Shown one piece after another: positions 43,961-53,205 of a stretch of DNA of 64,000 bases. Below the pieces are notes generated by a model. It ran no database searches. It was not told where the DNA came from and saw only the letters and a program-made list of their open reading frames with translations. Position 1 is the stretch's first letter. Each line of letters begins with the position of its first letter. The DNA comes from Flavobacterium sp. LC2016-12 (GTDB taxonomy: Bacteria > Bacteroidota > Bacteroidia > Flavobacteriales > Flavobacteriaceae): assembly GCF_015351595.1 (NCBI RefSeq), contig NZ_JADKPT010000003.1:336641-400640 (forward strand). Reading direction: 5' to 3'. Both the position numbers and the translations under genes were made by a program.

Positions 43961-44065
43961 AGGGACAAAGGGACAGAGGTGCAAAGGTTTTACCATGCGA
44001 GTCTTTGAACCTTCAAAGTCTAGGAACTTTTGACCTTTGAACCTATGAACCTCTGCACCTTAAAA
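43961..44065. repeat. imperfect inverted repeat, AGGTGCAAAGG words
   Basis: GACAGAGGTGCAAAGG near the left end and GAACCTCTGCACCTT near the right end pair loosely, with repeated TTGAACCTT-like words between. It is weaker than the others and fills the 126-base gap between GH88 and the first GH2 gene. Confidence 0.6.
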
Positions 44066-44079
44066 AAAGCTCATAATCA

Positions 44080-46500
44080 ATGACAAATCAACCGTATCAC
44101 CATAACAAACTTTTTACTTTTGCACTTTTTGTTTTTTTTCAAATTTGTCTGAGCAGCAGTTTTGCTCAGACAAAAATGAATATCAATGACAATTGGCTGT
44201 ATTTAGAAAATCATACTCCTAACCTTTCAGAAGCACAAAAGGCTTCAAACTGGACTTCCATAAATTTACCACACACCTGGAATGCCGAAGATGCTACCGA
44301 CTTAAATCCGGGATACAGACGGGATGCAAGCTGGTATCAAAAGAAATTGAATATTTCTCAAATAGATAAAAACCGACGTTATTCTTTATATTTTGAAGGT
44401 TCGAACGTCACTACAAAAGTATATGTAAACGGCAAAGAAGCCGGCGGTCATATTGGTGGTTATATTGGCTTTACGATTGATATCACCAACTTCATCAAAG
44501 AAGGAAACAACGATATTTTTGTACGCGTGGATAATAGTTATGACATCGAAATAATTCCGTCTCAAAAGAGCGATTTCTTTATTTATGGCGGAATTACAAG
44601 AGATGTCTGGCTGTTATCTCAATACAAAAATCACATCGATAATCTAAAAATTACAACTCCTGAGGTTTCTGCAAAAAAAGCTTCGGTACAAATTCTGGCT
44701 TCAACTGTAAATACTGATAATTCGGCATTATCGTTAACTGTGATTCTTAAAAATCCGAAAGGAAAAAAAGTAGCCAGCAAAACAATTCAGGTTTCAGATA
44801 AAACATCTAATGTCACTTTTGAAAACATTAAAAATCCGGAATTGTGGGATACCGATAATCCGAATTTGTATATTGTTACCGCTATTTTATCCGAGAAAAA
44901 TCAAATCAAAGACAGCGTAAACGAAAAAGTGGGTTTCAGATGGTTTGAATTTAAAGATCATGGTCCCTTTTATTTAAACGGAAAACGATTGTTGATTCGT
45001 GGTACACACAGACATGAAGAACAAGCTGGTGTTGGCGCAGCAATGAGCAACGAACAGCATTGGGCCGATATGAAATCCATAAAAAATATGGGGGCTAATT
45101 TTGTTCGTCTGGCACATTATCCGCAAGATCCTGAAGTATATAAAGCCTGTGATCAATTGGGATTATTGGTTTGGGATGAATTGCCTTGGTGTCGCGGCGG
45201 AATTGGCGGTGAACTTTGGCAGACAAACACCAAAAATATGCTGACAGAAATCATCAATCAAAATTACAATCACCCAAGTATCATAATCTGGTCTCTCGGA
45301 AATGAAATGAACTGGCTTCCTGATTTTCCTGACGGAGATAATACAGAAAAAACAAATATCTTTTTAACCCAATTAAATGACCTCGCACATAAATTAGATC
45401 CAACCAGAAAAACGGCTATCAGAAAATATTATGAAGGTTCACAAATTGTGGATGTCTTCTCCCCTTCAATCTGGTCTGGCTGGTATTCCGGAAGTTATAA
45501 AAGTTACCAAAAAGCAATTGATCTTTACAAGAAAGAATACAAGCATTTTATCCATGCCGAATATGGCGGAGACAGTCATGTTGGACGTCATAGCGAAAAA
45601 CCTGTTACGGGTGAAAATGTCATAAAAGCTGAAGGTTGGGAAGAAGCTATCGTGCAAACCAAAGTGGCTAATATTGCACAAATTGGAGATTGGAGCGAGA
45701 ATTATATCGTAGATTTATTTGACTGGCATTTGCACATATCCGAGAATGATCCAACGTTCGTGGGTAACGTACAATGGGCATTTAAGGATTTTGCAACGCC
45801 ATTGCGACCAGAAGATGACATTCCCTACATGAACCAAAAAGGATTGGTGGATAGAAACGGAGTTCCGAAAGATGCTTATTATGTTTTTAAAAGCTACTGG
45901 AGTAAAGAACCTTTTACTTATATCGAATCGCATACCTGGACAGAGCGTCAGGGACCTGAAAACACGCCGAGAATACTGAGCGTTTTTAGTAATTGCGAGA
46001 AAGTGACTTTGTACCACGATGGTAAATCACTCGGAGAAAAATCGAAAAATCTTTCGCTATATCCTGCAAATGGTTTAACTTGGGATGTCAATTTTAAAAA
46101 AGGAGACAATATTCTGGTTGCTATTGGAAAAAACAAAGAAGGAAAAACGGTTTCAGATACCTTAAAAGTAAACTACCGTTTTAACAAAAATGATACGGCC
46201 ACTTCGTTACAATTGTCATCCCAGAAACTAAAAAACGGCAATTATCTGGTAACGGCCATTGCAATCGACAATAACAATTTACGTTGTCTGGATTATGAAG
46301 AAAGTGTTTATTTTCAATGTCTGAAAGGTGGAAAAACAATGAAAAACCAAGGAACTCCGACGGGAAGTGAATCGATTAAAATGGCCAACGGAAAAGCTTC
46401 TATTGAAGTGGTGCCGGATGGCTCGGGTTTACCAATTGAAATGACGGCTTTGAACCAGAGTTTTAAAGGAGAATATTTGAAAATTGAAACGAAAATTTAA
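44080..46500 (+). CDS. GH2 glycosidase (beta-galactosidase/beta-glucuronidase superfamily)
   Basis: 806 residues. Signal peptide ends near LSSSFAQ (about 30). Sugar-binding domain about 35-200 (NLPHTWNAEDATDLNPGYR, FFIYGGITRDVWLL), Ig-like domain about 205-300, TIM barrel about 305-600 with NFVRLAHYPQDPEVY, acid/base Glu in SLGNEMNW (about 409) and nucleophile Glu in HAEYGGD (about 494), then two beta-domains (DUF4982-like about 640-690 and an Ig-like end). It probably removes a beta-linked galactose or uronic acid from side chains in the periplasm. The exact specificity cannot be read. The stop codon lies inside the left arm of a palindrome. Confidence 0.93.
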   Translation: MTNQPYHHNKLFTFALFVFFQICLSSSFAQTKMNINDNWLYLENHTPNLSEAQKASNWTSINLPHTWNAEDATDLNPGYRRDASWYQKKLNISQIDKNRRYSLYFEGSNVTTKVYVNGKEAGGHIGGYIGFTIDITNFIKEGNNDIFVRVDNSYDIEIIPSQKSDFFIYGGITRDVWLLSQYKNHIDNLKITTPEVSAKKASVQILASTVNTDNSALSLTVILKNPKGKKVASKTIQVSDKTSNVTFENIKNPELWDTDNPNLYIVTAILSEKNQIKDSVNEKVGFRWFEFKDHGPFYLNGKRLLIRGTHRHEEQAGVGAAMSNEQHWADMKSIKNMGANFVRLAHYPQDPEVYKACDQLGLLVWDELPWCRGGIGGELWQTNTKNMLTEIINQNYNHPSIIIWSLGNEMNWLPDFPDGDNTEKTNIFLTQLNDLAHKLDPTRKTAIRKYYEGSQIVDVFSPSIWSGWYSGSYKSYQKAIDLYKKEYKHFIHAEYGGDSHVGRHSEKPVTGENVIKAEGWEEAIVQTKVANIAQIGDWSENYIVDLFDWHLHISENDPTFVGNVQWAFKDFATPLRPEDDIPYMNQKGLVDRNGVPKDAYYVFKSYWSKEPFTYIESHTWTERQGPENTPRILSVFSNCEKVTLYHDGKSLGEKSKNLSLYPANGLTWDVNFKKGDNILVAIGKNKEGKTVSDTLKVNYRFNKNDTATSLQLSSQKLKNGNYLVTAIAIDNNNLRCLDYEESVYFQCLKGGKTMKNQGTPTGSESIKMANGKASIEVVPDGSGLPIEMTALNQSFKGEYLKIETKI

Positions 46501-46594
46501 CCGCAAAGACGCAAAGTAAAAAACGCAAAGTTCGCAAAGTTTAAAAAAAGCTTGGCGAACTTTGTGTAAAATCTTGGCGCCCTGTGCGGTTAAA
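46496..46594. repeat. inverted repeat, CGCAAAG family, copy 3
   Basis: Left arm TTTAACCGCAAAGACGC starts at 46496 and contains the stop codon of the GH2 gene; the right arm ends at 46594 (GCGCCCTGTGCGGTTAAA). Inner words AAAGTTCGCAAAG and CTTGGCGAACTTTG pair. More diverged than copies 1 and 2, and between tandem rather than convergent genes. Confidence 0.85.
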
Positions 46595-46635
46595 AATAAT
46601 CCCTACTTTACAATAAAAAACAAATACATATACCA

Positions 46636-48465
46636 ATGAAAAAACTATTAACCGCAATCCTCTTAACCACATCTATTTTCGGTTTTGCACAAAATCAAGA
46701 CCTCATCTCCAACGTTCCACACCGAAATACAATTTCTCTAAACGGCGTTTGGAATTATATTGTCGATCCATACGAAACCGGTTATTACAGCTTTCATCAC
46801 GATGAATACGACAAACAGGCAAAGCCATCCAACGCTGCTTATTTCAATAACTATCATGCGGTGAACAAACAGGAATTGGTTGAATATGATTTTGATAAAT
46901 CTCCTAAAATCAATATTCCTGGGGATTGGACTTCGCAGGTTCCGGAGCTTAAATATTATGAAGGCAATGTCTGGTTCAAAAAATCATTTGATTATAATTT
47001 GAAAGCTGGAAAACGCCTTTTTGTTTATCTGGGAGCGATCAATTATAAAGCTGATGTTTATTTGAATGGGAAGAAACTCGGAACTCATATTGGTGGATTT
47101 ACGCCATTTAATTATGAAGTAACATCGATTGTAAAACCAAAAGATAATTATCTGGTTATAAAAGTGGATAATACACGCCATAAAGAAGATGTCCCGACAA
47201 TCAATACGGATTGGTGGAATTATGGCGGAATCACGCGCGATGTGACTTTGATTGAAGAAGAAGCTTCATTTGTGGAAGATTACAATATTCAGCTTAAAAA
47301 GAATAATACAGCTTTGATTTCAGGTTTTGTAAAAATCAGTAATCCAAATGTTTCACAAAATGCTGTAACCATCACAATTCCGGAATTGAAAATTAATTAC
47401 AAAGGAAAAGTGGGTGCTGATGGAATTTTGAACTTTGAAATTCCGGCTAAGAAAATCTCTTATTGGTCACCTGAAAATCCAAAATTATATGATGTAACTA
47501 TTGATTATAACAGTCAAAAATTAAGTGACAATATTGGCTTTAGAACCATTGAAACCAAAGAAGACAAAATTTTATTAAACGGAAAACCAATCTTTTTACG
47601 TGGTATTTCAATTCACGAAGAAAATGCAAAAGGCGGACGTGCTAATTCTGAAGAAGATGCTTTACGTTTGTTAAACTGGGCAAAAGAATTAGGTTGTAAT
47701 TATGTTCGTCTGGCACATTATCCACACAACGAAAATATTATCAGAACGGCTGATAAAATGGGATTAATGGTTTGGGAGGAAATTCCGGTGTACTGGACTG
47801 TTGAATTTACAAGAGAAGCTACTTATCAAAATGCAGAAGATCAATTGACAGCTGCAGTTACCAGAGATAAAAACAGAGCTTGTATTATTATTTGGTCAAT
47901 GGCCAATGAAACGCCAATATCTGATGCACGAAATGCTTTCATTAAAAATCTGGTAGATCATACCAAATCTCTAGACAATACAAGATTAATCAGTGCTGCA
48001 TTATTGACACAAAGTGATAGCGCAGGATTTGGAACTATCAATGACGCAATTGGCGATTATTTAGATATCATTTCATTCAACCAATATTTAGGCTGGTATG
48101 GCGGAAAACTGGAAGATGCTGAAAAGATATTCTGGAAAACTAAATACAATAAACCTGTTATAGTTTCTGAATTTGGAGGAGACGCCAAACAAGGCTTACA
48201 TGGAGAAAAAAATGAGCGCTGGACAGAAGAATATCAGGAATACTTATACATTCAGAACCTGAAGATGATTGAAAAAATACCTCATCTTAGTGGTTTAAGT
48301 CCATGGATTTTGGTTGATTTCAGATCGCCAAGAAGACTACTGCCAGGCATTCAGGATGAATACAACAGAAAAGGATTAATCTCAAATGACGGAAATAAAA
48401 AGAAAGCTTTTTACATCATGCAAAATTGGTATGCAAAAAAGGAAAAAGAGCAAAATCAGAATTAA
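46636..48465 (+). CDS. GH2 beta-glucuronidase-like enzyme
   Basis: 609 residues, close to the length of classical beta-glucuronidases. Signal peptide MKKLLTAILLTTSIFGFAQ. Sugar-binding domain about 25-215 (FNINIP-like KINIPGDWTSQVP, then TDWWNYGGITRDVTLIEE, a segment typical of beta-glucuronidases), Ig-like domain about 215-300, TIM barrel with NYVRLAHYPHNENII, acid/base Glu in SMANETP (about 425) and nucleophile Glu in VSEFGGDA (about 512). Likely removes terminal beta-linked glucuronic acid, whose product would enter the fructuronate-mannonate route encoded upstream. Specificity remains an inference. Last gene of the polysaccharide locus. Confidence 0.93.
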   Translation: MKKLLTAILLTTSIFGFAQNQDLISNVPHRNTISLNGVWNYIVDPYETGYYSFHHDEYDKQAKPSNAAYFNNYHAVNKQELVEYDFDKSPKINIPGDWTSQVPELKYYEGNVWFKKSFDYNLKAGKRLFVYLGAINYKADVYLNGKKLGTHIGGFTPFNYEVTSIVKPKDNYLVIKVDNTRHKEDVPTINTDWWNYGGITRDVTLIEEEASFVEDYNIQLKKNNTALISGFVKISNPNVSQNAVTITIPELKINYKGKVGADGILNFEIPAKKISYWSPENPKLYDVTIDYNSQKLSDNIGFRTIETKEDKILLNGKPIFLRGISIHEENAKGGRANSEEDALRLLNWAKELGCNYVRLAHYPHNENIIRTADKMGLMVWEEIPVYWTVEFTREATYQNAEDQLTAAVTRDKNRACIIIWSMANETPISDARNAFIKNLVDHTKSLDNTRLISAALLTQSDSAGFGTINDAIGDYLDIISFNQYLGWYGGKLEDAEKIFWKTKYNKPVIVSEFGGDAKQGLHGEKNERWTEEYQEYLYIQNLKMIEKIPHLSGLSPWILVDFRSPRRLLPGIQDEYNRKGLISNDGNKKKAFYIMQNWYAKKEKEQNQN

Positions 48466-48562
48466 GAAGCATTACCAATTCATTAACAAAAAACAAACTG
48501 TAATTATATGATTTTTCTGCATTATTAACTTACTTTGTATTAATTCTAAAAATTGTAATCCT

Positions 48563-49126
48563 ATGAAAAAATTATGTTTACTAGCAGTTATTCTATTTAC
48601 TGCCGTTACAGTTCAGGCTCAAGACGTAGTAAAATTTGCTCCGTTAGATGCAAGTCCTGTTGATATTTCTTATTTCCCAAATAAGGCTGTGAAGTTTAAA
48701 AAAACGGATACTCCTTCGCCTTCAATCAAAGTTATTTATTCAAGACCTTCTGTAAAAGGACGTGTGATTTTTGGAGATTTAATTAAATATGGAGAAGTTT
48801 GGAGAGTTGGTGCAAATGAAAATACAGAAATCAAATTCTACAAACCTGCAACTATTAATGGTGTTGCTGTTCCTGTTGGAACTTACAGTTTATTTGCTAT
48901 TCCTGAAAAAGACAAATGGACGATCATTATCAATAAAGAACTTGATTTGTGGGGAGGTTATGCTTATGATGAAAGCAAAGATCTTGTTAGAGTTTCTGTT
49001 CCTGTAAAACTAGTTTCTACTCCAGTTGAAGCTTTATCGATTGCTTTTACAACTCAGGGAGCTGTAACTAATTTGGTTATTGGTTGGGATAAAACTACGG
49101 TTGAATTGCCAATTACGATTAAGTAA
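48563..49126 (+). CDS. secreted DUF2911 family protein
   Basis: 187 residues with a signal peptide (KLCLLAVILFTAVTVQAQ). The core matches DUF2911: KVIYSRPSVKGRVIFGDLIK, YGEVWRVGANENTEIKFYKP, GVAVPVGTYSLFAIPEKDKW and TIIINKELDLWGGYAYD. Family members are common, exported, single-domain proteins of Bacteroidota with no activity known to me. It begins 97 bases after the GH2 gene and has its own terminator, so it need not belong to the polysaccharide locus. Confidence 0.9.
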   Translation: MKKLCLLAVILFTAVTVQAQDVVKFAPLDASPVDISYFPNKAVKFKKTDTPSPSIKVIYSRPSVKGRVIFGDLIKYGEVWRVGANENTEIKFYKPATINGVAVPVGTYSLFAIPEKDKWTIIINKELDLWGGYAYDESKDLVRVSVPVKLVSTPVEALSIAFTTQGAVTNLVIGWDKTTVELPITIK

Positions 49127-49140
49127 TAAATCGTTATAAG

Positions 49141-49180
49141 ATAACAGAAAAGAGACACATGTGTGTCTCTTTTTTGTTAT
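49141..49180. terminator. bidirectional intrinsic terminator
   Basis: AAAAGAGACAC (49148-49158) pairs with GTGTCTCTTTT (49163-49173), with outer ATAAC / GTTAT also paired. A-run and T-run on both sides suit convergent genes (DUF2911 plus, molybdenum enzyme minus). Confidence 0.93.
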
Positions 49181-49197
49181 GATAGTATCTACATCAA

Positions 49198-51408
49198 TTA
49201 TGCATTTGCTACCCTCGGTTCCAAAATCTTATCCAATGTAATCGGTAAATCACGCACACGTTTTCCGGTCGCATTAAAAACAGCATTTGCAATCGCAGGT
49301 GCCATTCCTACCAAAGCTGTTTCACCAAGTCCTTTTGTTCCCATCGGATTACTGATTGGGTCTTTTTTATTAACGAAAAAGACTTCCTGTTTTTCAATAT
49401 CAGCATTTACCGGAACATGGTAATCCGCGAAATTATTATTGATAGGTCGACCAAAACGATGATCAATTTCTAGTGCTTCCATCAATCCCATTCCGATTCC
49501 GCCAACCGCTCCACCATACATTTGTCCGGCAGAAGTTTTTTGGTTAATTACGGTTCCAATATCAGCACACGAGACCACATGTGCCAATCTTATTTTTCCT
49601 AAATTCGGATTCACTAGTACTTTTACAAAGTGTACTGAAAACGAATAAATGGAATATTTTTTTGCTTCTTCAGTAGCTTTTGATACATTTTCAACTTCAA
49701 AATTTTCCAGCTTATTGGCGGATAATAGCGAAGCTAAGGAAACTGATTTTGAATTGTCTTTTTTAGATGTTATTACGCCATTGGCGAAAGCCAGATCAGT
49801 AATCGCCGTTCCTTTAAAGGTTGAAGTTTCAACAGCCAAACCTAAAATTTTACTCACTAATAAATTACAGGCGTCATGAACAGCAGAACCTACTGATGAA
49901 GTCGTTGCAGATCCTCCCTGGGTTGGTCCTTTTGGGAGTCCGCTTTTCCCCATTTCGATTACTACATTTTCACTTGGTAAACCAGTAATTTCAGCGCCAA
50001 TTGCCGTCATCATGGTTGCAGTTCCGGGGCCCATATCGTTTACACTACATTGTAATACTAAATTTCCATCGGCTAAGAATTTTGCTTTTACTGAAGTTGG
50101 ACTTCTATAACAGCCGAATGTTCCGGTTCCCATTCCGTAACCTACTAACCACTCGCCTTCTTTAACGGAACCTGGTTTATTCTTACGGTTTTTCCAGCCA
50201 ATGCGTTCCATTCCGCCTTCGTAACATTCTAATAAATATTTACTGCTCCACGGTTTATTTTGTTCTAAATCTTTTTCGGCATAATTCAGTTTACGGAATT
50301 CAATTGGATCCATATCTAATTTATGAGCCAATTCATCCATGGCGCTTTCTAGGGCGAAAGAACCAGTTGCTTCACCCGGGCCACGCATCCAGATTGGCGT
50401 ACAGGTATCCAGTTTTACAATACGATATCGTGTTGAAACATTATCGCAATTATAAATAAATCGGGACATGTTTACTGTTCCTTCCATAAAATCTTCATAA
50501 CTCGACGTCATGGCTACGGCTTCATGAGTTAAACCAATCAATTTACCTTCTTTGGTAGCGCCTAGGCCCATTTTTTGGATGGTATAAGGTCTAAACCCAA
50601 CATTGGTAAACATTTGTTCTCTGTGAAGCACTAATTTAACCGGACGGTTTAATTTTTTTGATCCGATAAGCGCTGCAATTTCATAAGGCCAGGTATGCAA
50701 TCCCATTCCGAAAGCACCTCCAAGATATTCCGAATTGACCGAAACATCTTCAGGCGGAATTCCAAACACGCCGCCTATACTTTTTCTTGTTCCCTCAACA
50801 CCTTGGCTTTTGGTATAAACGGTTGGTTTATTTCCATCCCATTTGGCAATAATATTAGCCAATTCCATTGGATTATGAACTTCAGTCGGAATTGTATACT
50901 CTTCCTCTAAAACAACCGCTGCATTTTTATAATTATCCTGGACACCTCGGTGATAATCATCACCTTTATCGGTCTCTACTTTTTTCTCTTTATCCTTTGC
51001 TTTCTGAAGATCAGTGATATGCTCTTCTTTGATATATTCCGCTTTAATTAAACTTGCAGCATACTGCATACGCTCAAAAGTATCGGCGACAACCATTGCG
51101 ATTGGCTGGTCGTAATACAAAACCGTATCATCTTTAAAAACCTGAAGCGGTTGTCCAAAATTGTGAGGATCTTTTGCTTTTGCATATCCGGAAGGTTTAT
51201 CAACATTCAAATGCGAAATAACCGCCAGAACTCCCGGGGCCCATTCGGCTTTTTTGGTATCTATGCTTTTGATCCTTCCCTTTGCAATCGTACTTCCAAC
51301 CAGACAGGCGTACACAACACCATCTGTTTTATACTCAGCTGAATAAGTCGCAGAACCCGTTACTTTAGCAAATCCATCAACTCTATTTATATTACTTGTC
51401 TTGCTCAT
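49198..51408 (-). CDS. aldehyde oxidoreductase molybdenum-binding subunit (PaoC/YagR-like, xanthine dehydrogenase family)
   Basis: 736 residues. Begins with the aldehyde oxidase a/b hammerhead domain (about 8-135, NRVDGFAKVTGSATYSAEYK) followed by the Moco-binding domain: GGAFGMGLHTWPYEIAAL, MRGPGEATGSFALESAMDEL, GTFGCYRSPTSVKAKF, GPGTATMMTAIGAEITGLP, GPTQGGSATTSSVGSAVHDA, and the catalytic Glu in TKGLGETALVGMAP (about 694). It matches the E. coli PaoC type, which carries molybdopterin cytosine dinucleotide and oxidises aromatic aldehydes in the periplasm. Downstream end of a three-gene set (8-base gap to the FAD subunit). The substrate here is not proven. Confidence 0.95.
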   Translation of the reverse strand: MSKTSNINRVDGFAKVTGSATYSAEYKTDGVVYACLVGSTIAKGRIKSIDTKKAEWAPGVLAVISHLNVDKPSGYAKAKDPHNFGQPLQVFKDDTVLYYDQPIAMVVADTFERMQYAASLIKAEYIKEEHITDLQKAKDKEKKVETDKGDDYHRGVQDNYKNAAVVLEEEYTIPTEVHNPMELANIIAKWDGNKPTVYTKSQGVEGTRKSIGGVFGIPPEDVSVNSEYLGGAFGMGLHTWPYEIAALIGSKKLNRPVKLVLHREQMFTNVGFRPYTIQKMGLGATKEGKLIGLTHEAVAMTSSYEDFMEGTVNMSRFIYNCDNVSTRYRIVKLDTCTPIWMRGPGEATGSFALESAMDELAHKLDMDPIEFRKLNYAEKDLEQNKPWSSKYLLECYEGGMERIGWKNRKNKPGSVKEGEWLVGYGMGTGTFGCYRSPTSVKAKFLADGNLVLQCSVNDMGPGTATMMTAIGAEITGLPSENVVIEMGKSGLPKGPTQGGSATTSSVGSAVHDACNLLVSKILGLAVETSTFKGTAITDLAFANGVITSKKDNSKSVSLASLLSANKLENFEVENVSKATEEAKKYSIYSFSVHFVKVLVNPNLGKIRLAHVVSCADIGTVINQKTSAGQMYGGAVGGIGMGLMEALEIDHRFGRPINNNFADYHVPVNADIEKQEVFFVNKKDPISNPMGTKGLGETALVGMAPAIANAVFNATGKRVRDLPITLDKILEPRVANA

Positions 51409-51416
51409 AATTCAAA

Positions 51417-52397
51417 TTATTTAGATGATGCTATAGTTAGTGCTTCTACAATGGCGTTTGGTCCGAGAGTTAATTTAAAATCATTATCTCCGTAACCTCT
51501 TGCTCCTTTCATAGCCAAATCGGCCGCTTGTCTGAAAATGGTTTCTGAAACTGTTTTTCCTTTCAGAAATTCTTCAGCTTCATTTAGTCGCCATGGTTTA
51601 TGTGCCACACCGCCCATCGCTAAACGTACATCATTGATTGTATTGTTTTGAATTTCCAAAGCAACTGCAACCGAAATCAATGCAAAAGCATAACTGCTTC
51701 GGTCACGAACTTTTAAATAATGTACATTTTTATTGAAGTTGTTATTCGGAATTTCAACTGAAGTGATCAATTCCTTATTTTGAAGTGTATTGTCTTTTTC
51801 TGGTGTATTTCCCGGCAGGCGATGAAAATCAGTAAATTTAATTTCTCTTTTCCCTTTCGGTCCTTCAACCTGAACTGTTGCATCAAGTGCAGCCAGTGCC
51901 ACACACATATCACTTGGATGAACGGCGATACAACTATCAGATGCTCCAAAAATCGCATGCATTCTGTTGGAACCGCCAATGGCACCACAACCGCTTTTTG
52001 GAACACGTTTATTACAAGGCATATCTGTATTATAAAAATAAGAACAACGCGTACGCTGCAGCATATTTCCTCCAACTGTTGCCATATGCCTAATTTGTTG
52101 GGAAGCTCCTGCTGCTAAAGACATTGCCAGCAAAGGATGTTTTTCTATTATGGCTTTATCTTCGGCAACCTGGCTGTTTTTTGCCAAAGCACCAATTGAA
52201 GTTTTTCCGGTAAGGAATTCTATCTTTTTTAAATCTAATGCGGTAATGTCGACCAATTTGTCCGGAGCAACCACATTTTTCTTCATTAAATCGACAAGAT
52301 TGGTCCCGCCCGCAATAAACATAGCGGAAGGTTCTTTACCAATGCTGGTAACTGCCGATTTTGATGATAATGCTCTTATGATTTGAAAGTTTTTCAT
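51417..52397 (-). CDS. aldehyde oxidoreductase FAD-binding subunit (PaoB/YagS-like) with 4Fe-4S loop
   Basis: 326 residues: FAD-binding domain of molybdenum dehydrogenases (FIAGGTNLVDLMKKNV near 28, ATVGGNMLQRTRCSYFYN near 110) and a CO-dehydrogenase flavoprotein C-terminal domain (about 220-325). The segment from RCSYFYNTDMPCNKR to VPKSGCGAIGG supplies the Cys-rich loop that in E. coli PaoB binds an extra 4Fe-4S cluster, separating it from ordinary xanthine dehydrogenase FAD subunits. Its ATG overlaps the stop of the 2Fe-2S gene by 4 bases (ATGA), showing translational coupling. Confidence 0.95.
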   Translation of the reverse strand: MKNFQIIRALSSKSAVTSIGKEPSAMFIAGGTNLVDLMKKNVVAPDKLVDITALDLKKIEFLTGKTSIGALAKNSQVAEDKAIIEKHPLLAMSLAAGASQQIRHMATVGGNMLQRTRCSYFYNTDMPCNKRVPKSGCGAIGGSNRMHAIFGASDSCIAVHPSDMCVALAALDATVQVEGPKGKREIKFTDFHRLPGNTPEKDNTLQNKELITSVEIPNNNFNKNVHYLKVRDRSSYAFALISVAVALEIQNNTINDVRLAMGGVAHKPWRLNEAEEFLKGKTVSETIFRQAADLAMKGARGYGDNDFKLTLGPNAIVEALTIASSK

Positions 52398-53035
52398 GAT
52401 AGCATCCCTCCTTCCTTAACTTCGGTAATGGCATCGACAATGTTGTGATAGGCACCACAACGACAAATGTTACCGCTCATATATTCTCTAATTTCTTCTC
52501 TGCTGTTGGCATGACCTTCTTTGATACAAGCAATTCCAGACATGATTTGTCCAGGAGTACAGTATCCGCATTGAAAACCATCATTTTTGATAAAGGCTTC
52601 CTGCATGGGGTGTAGTTTTTTCCCTTTTGAGAGTCCTTCGATTGTAGTTACCTGAGCATTTTGCTGCATGTATGCTAATGTCAGACAAGATAAAATTCTT
52701 GTACCGTCAACATGCACCGTACACGCACCGCATTGTCCGTGGTCACAACCTTTTTTAGTTCCGGTTAAATGTAATTGTTCACGCAGTAAATCCAGTAAAG
52801 TGGTACGCGGTTCCACATTCAGATTTTGTTTTACTCCGTTCACTTCTATTGAAAGCGGAACCGTTTCAAGGTATCCGGCGATTTTTTCATCCCATTTATT
52901 TTCAGAGGCCATCACCAATGAAGGCGGTGCCAAAGCAAGAGCAGTAAACAATCCCGACTTTTTTAGAAAGTCCCGACGAGATGCATTCGATTCATCTTCT
53001 ATCAATTTGTCTTTGGTTGATTTTTTGGCAGCCAT
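52394..53035 (-). CDS. aldehyde oxidoreductase 2Fe-2S subunit (PaoA/YagT-like) with Tat signal
   Basis: 213 residues from the ATG at 53035, chosen because MAAKKSTKD leads into a Tat signal (SRRDFLKKSGLFTALALAPP); an in-frame start 87 bases upstream would add a hydrophobic stretch ahead of the twin arginines. Two 2Fe-2S sites: plant-type CDHGQCGACTVHVDGTRILS (then Cys) and the helical-domain CGYCTPG ... CRCGAY. The Tat motif implies that the folded three-subunit enzyme is exported to the periplasm. First gene of the operon; divergent from the cysteine desulfurase over about 170 bases. Confidence 0.95.
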   Translation of the reverse strand: MAAKKSTKDKLIEDESNASRRDFLKKSGLFTALALAPPSLVMASENKWDEKIAGYLETVPLSIEVNGVKQNLNVEPRTTLLDLLREQLHLTGTKKGCDHGQCGACTVHVDGTRILSCLTLAYMQQNAQVTTIEGLSKGKKLHPMQEAFIKNDGFQCGYCTPGQIMSGIACIKEGHANSREEIREYMSGNICRCGAYHNIVDAITEVKEGGMLS

Positions 53036-53205
53036 ACCTGGTATTTTTAAGTTAGAAAAAATCAAAAATGTTATTCCTAACAAATTTAACAATCCTATGC
53101 TATAAATACTTATAAAATTCACATAAACTCGTAATTTATTAAAGTAATAAATAAGAGAATTATTTAAATTGCAAAATTGTATTTTTACATCACTAAGAAC
53201 TTATT

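Noticed and set aside
43961..44065. Riboswitch or structured RNA in the GH88-GH2 gap
   Set aside because: Pairing is loose and built from repeated words; no known riboswitch core was recognised.
48525..48545. TACTTTG before the DUF2911 gene as a promoter
   Set aside because: One base shorter than the TAnnTTTG box and no convincing TTG at the usual distance.
51780..52118. 112-codon plus-strand open frame opposite the FAD subunit
   Set aside because: Shadow of a well supported gene; composition is not protein-like.
52668..53105. 145-codon plus-strand open frame
   Set aside because: It is antisense to the 2Fe-2S subunit gene, whose cysteine motifs are unmistakable.
52394..53122. Longer version of the 2Fe-2S subunit starting at 53122
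   Set aside because: It would place a hydrophobic segment before the twin-arginine motif; the ATG at 53035 gives a normal Tat signal.
53160..53205. TATTTTTA as a -7 box for the cysteine desulfurase
   Set aside because: Differs from TAnnTTTG at the last base and the nearest TTG is only 8 bases away, so the spacing is wrong.
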